From NCBI GenBank assembly GCA_965240325.2, contig OZ251226.1, positions 2,604,001-2,668,000 on the forward strand: a stretch of 64,000 bases of DNA. Reading direction: 5' to 3'. The notes beneath the pieces were generated by a model, which was not told where the DNA came from, made no database searches, and saw only the letters and a program-made list of their open reading frames with translations. Below, in pieces: positions 58,372 to 64,000 of this stretch. Each line of letters begins with the position of its first letter. Position 1 is the stretch's first letter. The DNA comes from Rebecca billardiae RCC1528. Its lineage: Eukaryota > Haptophyta. A program made the position numbers and the translations under genes.

Positions 58372-60111
58372 TCACGAGCCAGCGGGACCGCCGTCCGCAG
58401 GGCTGCCGGCGCCGCGCCCTCCTGCACTCCCCTCGTCAATCGGCGACATCTGGCTCTGCGTGCTGGCAGGGCCTGCCGAGCTGCCGCCGCCCGACGGGCT
58501 CGCGCCGGGCTTGTCCGCCGCGCCCAGGCCAAAGGACGCGCCGGAGCGCGCGCTGGCGCCCCCGCCGCTCGGCGAGCCGTTCGCCTCGCGCAGCGGGCCG
58601 GGCTGCACGCGCACGCCGCTCGGCTCGCCCGCGCCGCCCGCGCCGCGCGGCCCCTGCGGCCCCTGCGGCCCCTGCGGCACGCTCATCCTCAGTCGCCACT
58701 CGCCTGCGACCACGTCGTACAGGTTGATCGAGGTGAGCCCGCCGCCCGGACCGGCGTCGAGGTCCGGGTCGCGCAGCAGGACCTCGAGGTTGTGGTGGTA
58801 CCGGCGCAGCGCCTCCACCGCCTGCTGCTTCGAGATCAGCCGGCCGAACGACTGCCCTGAGCGCGCGCGCTTCTGCAAGAACTCCCAGTTCTTGAGCGGC
58901 GAGATGAGCGTACCGTACACGTGCACCTCGTACCCCGCGCCGCGCAGCGTGCGCACCTGCTCGACGATCTGCGGCACGTTGTACAGCGTCTTCTCCAGCC
59001 TGCGGGCGGCGGCGGAGCGGTGCGGTGCGGTGCGGTGACGGCGTGAGAAGCCGGGCGGGCAGTGCTCCGCCGGGGCGCGTGCGGGCGGGCGGGCGGGCGC
59101 GCCGGGCTCCGCGCGCCGCTGCCCGCGCCGCGCCGCCAGCGCGCCGCGCGCACATGAAGGGCAGGCGGAGCTCGACGGCGCGCTCCACCACCTTGCGCAC
59201 GATGTAGATCGACTCCCTGTGCAGGTACTGCGCGTGCAGCAGCTGCTTCGAGTAGCCTGAGGGCGGGAGGGGGGCGCGCGCCGCGCGCGCCGCGCCGTGC
59301 GTGCGTGTCAGCCGTGCGTGCGTGTCAGCCCAGCACTGGCGGGCGCAGGGCATCGGCGGCGCCCCGCCGCCTCCCGCCCCCCCCCTCCCGCGCGCGCGCA
59401 CCGTGCTGCTCGCAGTGCGTGCGCACGTCCTTGCACAGCTCGTCCTCCGCCCACTGCGCCAGGTAGCCCTTGAGGCGGTCAGCGCTCGCGTCGATCAGCT
59501 CGATGCCGACCGGCGAGTGCTGCCTGCGCAAGTACTTCTTGAGTACGGAGTCCTTGCCCGAGCCGGGCACGCCGACGACGATGTACGCGCGGCGCAGCCC
59601 CGGGCCGTGCGCGGCCGACGCGGAGGGCGGCGCGCCGAAGCCGCGCCTGCCCGCGCCGGCCGGGAGCATGTGCGCCATGATGCGCTCATGCAGCGCGGCG
59701 CGCTCAGGCGTGAACGCGCCGTCCGAGCACGTGTACTCGTCGCCGATGACGCGGGGGGACTCGCACGCGAGCACGATCGAGTCGCGCGTGTTCGCCGGGT
59801 CCGCCCAGTCGCCGAAGTAGTCGAGCGCCGCGATCGCGCGCTCGTACAGCCCGCGCTCCTCCGCGGTGAGCTCGAGGCTCATGTCGGGCAACCGCTGCAG
59901 CAGGCGCACTTCGATCTCGTCGAGGGAGATCAGCTTTGCGAGCTCGTTGGCGAGGGCGTCGTCCTGCGCGTACGCGGCGTCGCCGACGAGCGGCCGCCCC
60001 GCCGCGTCGAGCGCGTCCATCATCGCCGCCTCGGGCATCATCACCTCCCACGAGCGCCCGCCAGGAAATGTCTCGGAAGCGGCGCGGCCGCTCGTGCCGT
60101 TGCGCTCGGCT

Positions 60112-60144
<33 letters not shown>

Positions 60145-62552
60145 AACGCGCTGCCCGCCGCGGCGGTCATGCCGGGCTGCGAGGAGCGGCGGCGCGCGCG
60201 TAGGCGCACGCGCTGGCGGAACGCGCCGCGCGCCGCCGCGCGCGCGCCGCCGTCGCGCTCCGTCGGCTCCGCGTCCGCGCGCGGCGCGCTCGGCGGCGGC
60301 GCGGCGCCGGGCGGCGCGCCGTCTGCGCCCGCGTTGTGTGCAGCTCGCTCGGAGTGCGCGACGCGCGACGCGGGCGCGCGCCGCTGGATCGCCGCGCCGC
60401 TGGCGCGCAGCCGCTGCGCCGCGCCGCTCGCCGCCACGCCGCCGCGCCACCGCGCTTCGCTCGGCCCCGCGCGCGCGACGCGCGCGCCGGCGTCTCGATC
60501 GCCGTCGCCGTCGCCGTCGCCGCCGCCGCCGCCGGGGCGCGCCGCGGGGCGCGCCGTGCGCACGCCCTGGTCTGCGCGGCCGTCCGCGCCGCCCTGCGCC
60601 GCGGCGGGCCCAGGCTCGCGCCGCGCGCCGGGGCCGGCCGACGGCGGCGACGCCCGCGCGACGCCGTGCGCGCCGCTCCCGCTCACCAGGTCGCCCACGG
60701 CGAGGCACAGCGGCACGAGCATGGCCGCGGGCGCGCGCGCCAGCTGCACGCGCTGCCCGCTTGCCGGAAGCTGCAGCGGCGCCTCGTCGCCGCGCCACGT
60801 CTCGGCGGGCGCGGCGGGGGGCTCGCGCGCGGGGCGCGCGTCGGCCGGGCTCCACGCGTCGGTTGGCGCCGCGCGCAGCGTCACCGAGAGCATCCCGTGG
60901 TCCGACAGCGCGTACGACTCGGGCCAGTGCCCGGCCATCAGCGCGCTCGGCTGCAGCTCTGCGCCGGTCGCGCGCAGCGCCCACGCGGCGCGGGCGCCCG
61001 CGCGCGGCGCGGCGTGCGGCGTGAGCGCGAGCGCCCAGCGGGAGAAGAGCTCGACGTACTGCCTGTACGCAACGCACGTGCACGGCGAGAGCGCCGCCGT
61101 GCCGCGCACACCCGCGCCGCCCTCCGCCGCGCCCGCCGCCGCCGTGCGCAGCAGGCAGCCGTCCAGCCCGGCGATCGCGTAGCCGCGCTCGCGCAGCAGC
61201 CGGCGGTACGCCTCGCGCTCGCGGGCGGACTGCTCGGGCGTGCGCGCCGTGCCGCCGGCGAGCAGCCGCTCGCTCGCCGTCTCCCTGAACACCGTGTGCA
61301 CCAGCACGTCGATGAACGCGTCGAGCGGGATCGTGCCGCCCGGCGGGCACGGGCACGCGGCGCCGCCAAAGCACGCCGCGCCGGGCGCGCAGCCGTTCAG
61401 CTCTTGCTCAATCTGCTCGCAGTGGGAGAGGAGGGCGCGGGCGAGGCGTCCGACGTGCACGTCGCGCGCCGCGAGCAGCCGCGCGTCCCACGCCGCCGAG
61501 CGCGCCTCGCTCAGCCACACGTAGTCCACGCCCGAGCAGCGGCCGGTGTGGCAGCGATGGGTGACCCAGGCGGCCGAGCCGTCGAGCGCGCGCAGCGGTC
61601 GCTCGCGCGCGTCGGCCGGCGCGGTGGCGAGGGGGCCGGCGGAGGACGGGAGGCGGCCGAGGTGCCTCGGCGCGTACTGCACGCACCCGCGCTGCTGGTC
61701 CACCGCCGACGCGAAGCCGTGCGCCACCATCGCCTTGTACACGTGCCCGGCGGGCGAGCCGTTGAAGTCGCCGCACACGACGACCGGCGTGTCGTCTGGC
61801 AGCATCTGCTCGCGCTTCAGCGAGTCGATGGCGGACATGATGCAGCGCACCTCGTCGAGCCGGATGGCGGAGAAGAAGGGCGCGTGCGGGTACGTCAGGT
61901 GCGTGTTCACCAGCAGGAACCGCGCGCACGCGCCCTCGCGCCCCGCCGCGCCGCGCTCGAGCGCGCCGCCGCGCCCGCCGGCGCCGGCTGCCGGCGCCAC
62001 CTCGACGTGCATGAGGTGCGCGACGCGGTCGGCGAAGTCGCCAAAGTGGACGACGGTCGGCGGGCCGACGACGCGCGCCCTCGGCCCGAGCAGCGTCAGG
62101 CAGCCGTCCCCGCGCCCCGGCCGCGTGCACAGGTGCGCCGTGTACCCGCCGTCGAGGCAGAGCTCGCGCTCGTACAGCTCTCGATACGCGTCGGGCCCGC
62201 CCGCCCAGTACTCCTGCAGGGCGATGATGTCCGGGCGCGAGCGCTCGAGCTGCCGCACGATCGCCTGGTGCCGCGGCATCCACAGCCCCTCGTCCGTGCT
62301 CTCGCGCACCCCCTCGTTGTTGATGCGGTTGAAGATCGGGTTGAGCACGTTGAACGATGTGATCTGCAGGTCGACCGCGCCCGCCGGCACGGCGGCGCCG
62401 TCGGGCGCGCCGAGCACGGCCATAGGGCCGGGGGCGGTCGCCACGTGGCTCCGCGGGCCAACGCGCCATGCCACGGGGAGCAGCCGCCCGCCGCGGCGCA
62501 CGGGGGCGGCGTAGGAGAGCGCCAGCAGGCACCACGCCTCGGAGAGACCCAT
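58372..62552 (-). CDS. Fusion of EEP phosphatase/nuclease and zeta-type P-loop kinase
   Basis: Exons 62552-59402, 59256-59154 and 58999-58372 total 1293 residues; introns 59257-59401 and 59000-59153 are GT-AG. The N-terminal half is an endonuclease/exonuclease/phosphatase domain with all key motifs: SFNVLNP (about 65), IALQEY, LVNTHLTYP, VVCGDFNGSP (about 265), GVDYVWLS and YALSDHGML (about 548), the last two split by an insert of about 200 residues with Cys-rich patches. A low-complexity linker (poly-Gly, Asp/Gly) follows. The C-terminal part is a P-loop kinase of the zeta-toxin type: GVPGSGKDSVLKK (about 994), LIDASADRLKGY, YLHRESIYIVRKVVERA, and GYEVHVYGTLISP followed by an Arg-rich lid. 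Zeta-type kinases phosphorylate small molecules such as nucleotide sugars; the substrate here is unknown. The start MGLSEAWCLLALSYA could be a weak signal peptide. Confidence 0.8.
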
Positions 62553-62785
62553 CCCCCCGCGATGGCAGCTCCGCTCGGCGTGCGTGCTGACGAAATGAGC
62601 TGTCTCCGCTCGACAGACGAATTCTTCGTCGCGAAAACATCAGCGCGCCATCGTGGCATCGTCGTCGTCGTCAATGCTGATCGAAAGTCCGGTGCTGCGG
62701 GCCTTACAACGTTGAAATTACGAGCCTTTGGCGTCCCTGACGACTGACGGCCAGGCGCGCCCCGGCCCGAGCCCGGCGTGGCACG
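62553..62785. promoter_or_regulatory. Bidirectional promoter region
   Basis: Only 233 bp separate the divergent starts of the EEP-kinase gene (minus) and the La-domain gene (plus). Core elements for both must be in this interval. No TATA box or CCAAT box was recognised. Confidence 0.5.
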
Positions 62786-64000
62786 ATGGCGAAGCTACAG
62801 CGCATCCACTCGATGACGAAGCGGTCGATCGCAATGGGTGACACGGACATTGAGCGCGTCGCCGTCGAGCTGGAGGCCATCATGTCCGATGAGCACTTTG
62901 CCGGCCACCCGGCGCTGCGCGAGTGCATGCTGCCGGGCGGCTGGCTCCCGATCGCGTCCGTGCTCAACTACACGCCGCTCGGCCGGGCCGTCTGGCCTTA
63001 CGGCGGCGTGGGCGTGGTCGGCGACTGCCTCACCACACGCGGCTCGCTCGTCGTCGAGCTGAGCGGCGACCGCATGTGCGTGCGCAGCAAGCCGCTGCGC
63101 GTGCAGCTGCGCGAGCAGCTCGAGTTTGTCTTCTCGGACACCAACTACCCGAAGGACATGCACCTGCAGCTGCTCGAGGACGCGGAGGGGTTCGCGAAGC
63201 TCGACGTCGTGTGCTCCACGTACACGCAGACGCGGATGCTCCTCAACCCCGTCCCGACCGACGCGCAGCGCGCGGTGCTCGTGCGCGAGGCGGTCGAGTC
63301 GAGCTCCGAGCTGATCTTCAAGCCGCCGTCCAAGCCGCAGGACGGGATGGGCTTCGTGCGCCGGATGACGCTGAGCGAGAAGATCCGCTCGCAGGTCGAG
63401 TTCTACCTCGAGCAGGAGCGCATGGCCTCCGACCGCTTCCTCATCGAGCAGGCGCGCGACCACGACGGGTACGTGCCGATCGCGACGATCCTCTCGTTCC
63501 CGCGCATGCGCAAGCTGGTGCACCCGCAGGTGGCGGCGGTGGCGCACGTGCTCTCCAAGTCGGCCAAGGTGGAGGTGTCGGCGGACCGCACGCTCGTCCG
63601 CCCGCGCGTCGCGCCGCCCGAGTCGCCCGCGCGCGCCAGCGTGCCCACGGGCACGGCGCGCGCGCAGGTGCTCTTAGTGCTCGAGCGGCTGCTGTCCGAT
63701 GCGTCGCTCACGCTCGACCGGCGAATGCAGGCGGCGATCGTGGCGCACTCGCCGGCGGACGCGCTGCGCAGCGGCGGGTCGGGCGTGCGCCTGCCCGTCG
63801 AGGAGGTGCTGCTGCACCCCGACGTCGCGCGCGTGCTCGGCGCCGCGGGCGCGATGGGCGACGGCGCGGCCGAGCTGCTTGGCCAGCCGCACCCGCCCGG
63901 CTCGTCGGCGGGCGCGGCCGCGGCGCTGCTGCGCAAGAAGCTGGTCGGGCTGCTGCCGCAGGTGGGCGAGTCGTCGCTGCTGTGCCTGTCGGCCGACGGC
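62786..64000 (+). CDS. La-related RNA-binding protein with two La domains (3' end outside window)
   Basis: The frame runs from the ATG at 62786 (MAKLQRIHSMTKR) to the window edge, 405 codons without stop. Residues about 108-180 are a diverged La (LARP) winged-helix domain: LREQLEFVFSDTNYPKDMHL, then FAKLDVV and a late beta hairpin. Residues about 196-275 are a more typical one: KIRSQVEFYLEQERMASDRF, then DGYVPIATILSFPRMRKL, and a final strand KVEVSADRTLVRP. La domains bind RNA ends. LARP proteins normally carry one La domain, often followed by an RRM, which may lie beyond the window. A first, weaker unit before residue 108 (GGWLPIASVLNYTPL) may be yet another degenerate La fold. After 280 the sequence is Ala/Leu-rich helical. 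Confidence 0.78.
   Translation, partial: MAKLQRIHSMTKRSIAMGDTDIERVAVELEAIMSDEHFAGHPALRECMLPGGWLPIASVLNYTPLGRAVWPYGGVGVVGDCLTTRGSLVVELSGDRMCVRSKPLRVQLREQLEFVFSDTNYPKDMHLQLLEDAEGFAKLDVVCSTYTQTRMLLNPVPTDAQRAVLVREAVESSSELIFKPPSKPQDGMGFVRRMTLSEKIRSQVEFYLEQERMASDRFLIEQARDHDGYVPIATILSFPRMRKLVHPQVAAVAHVLSKSAKVEVSADRTLVRPRVAPPESPARASVPTGTARAQVLLVLERLLSDASLTLDRRMQAAIVAHSPADALRSGGSGVRLPVEEVLLHPDVARVLGAAGAMGDGAAELLGQPHPPGSSAGAAAALLRKKLVGLLPQVGESSLLCLSADG

Noticed and set aside
60336-62747. 803-codon plus frame opposite the EEP domain
   Set aside because: The EEP catalytic motifs are on the minus strand; the plus reading is Arg/Ala-rich with no domain.

Overview
This is nuclear DNA of a GC-rich eukaryotic alga. 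Genes carry short GT-AG introns, many of them opening GTGCG. Intergenic DNA is lower in GC and full of AT, CT and TGAA microsatellites. A nuclear gene for plastid ribosomal protein uL10 begins with a signal peptide followed by a transit peptide, the layout used with secondary plastids. Together these suggest a haptophyte or a related alga with a red-derived plastid; the exact lineage is inference.

Layout. 1-8.4 kb: end of a PX-domain gene (+), plastid uL10 (+), DDRGK1/UFBP1 (-), and a protein made of two near-identical ATP-grasp-like units (+). 9.5-12 kb: a membrane-anchored leucine-rich-repeat protein (+). 12-20 kb: microsatellites, an element of about 2 kb with 51-bp inverted ends, dispersed repeats, a possible HTH remnant and a frameshifted STAND-NTPase/WD40 fragment. 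20.8-22.0 kb: an acidic repeat ORF of unknown function (-). 22.2-29.8 kb: a giant inverted-repeat element with CACTA-type ends and arms packed with a 14-bp hairpin motif. 30.8-32.7 kb: a duplicated locus with identical ends and unrelated middles. 33.8-39.6 kb: a class C GPCR fused to an inositol polyphosphate 5-phosphatase (+). 39.6-42.9 kb: repeats. 42.9-52.2 kb: one very large gene (+) with two consecutive six-helix channel, cyclic-nucleotide-binding and ankyrin modules, interrupted by one in-frame TGA at a conserved cysteine position. 52.3-64 kb: an armadillo-repeat gene (-) and a divergent unknown gene (+) whose upstream regions are mirror copies, a p31comet homologue (-), an EEP-phosphatase/zeta-type-kinase fusion (-) and the start of a gene with two La domains (+).

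How genes fit together. There are no operons. Two genes suggest phosphoinositide or inositol-phosphate biology (PX protein, GPCR-5-phosphatase). The channel is a candidate cyclic-nucleotide-gated cation channel. The others serve separate housekeeping roles: UFMylation, checkpoint silencing, plastid translation and RNA binding.

Exon models were checked by reading frame: each inferred splice set gives an exact multiple of three. No database search was possible, so family names rest on recognised motifs.
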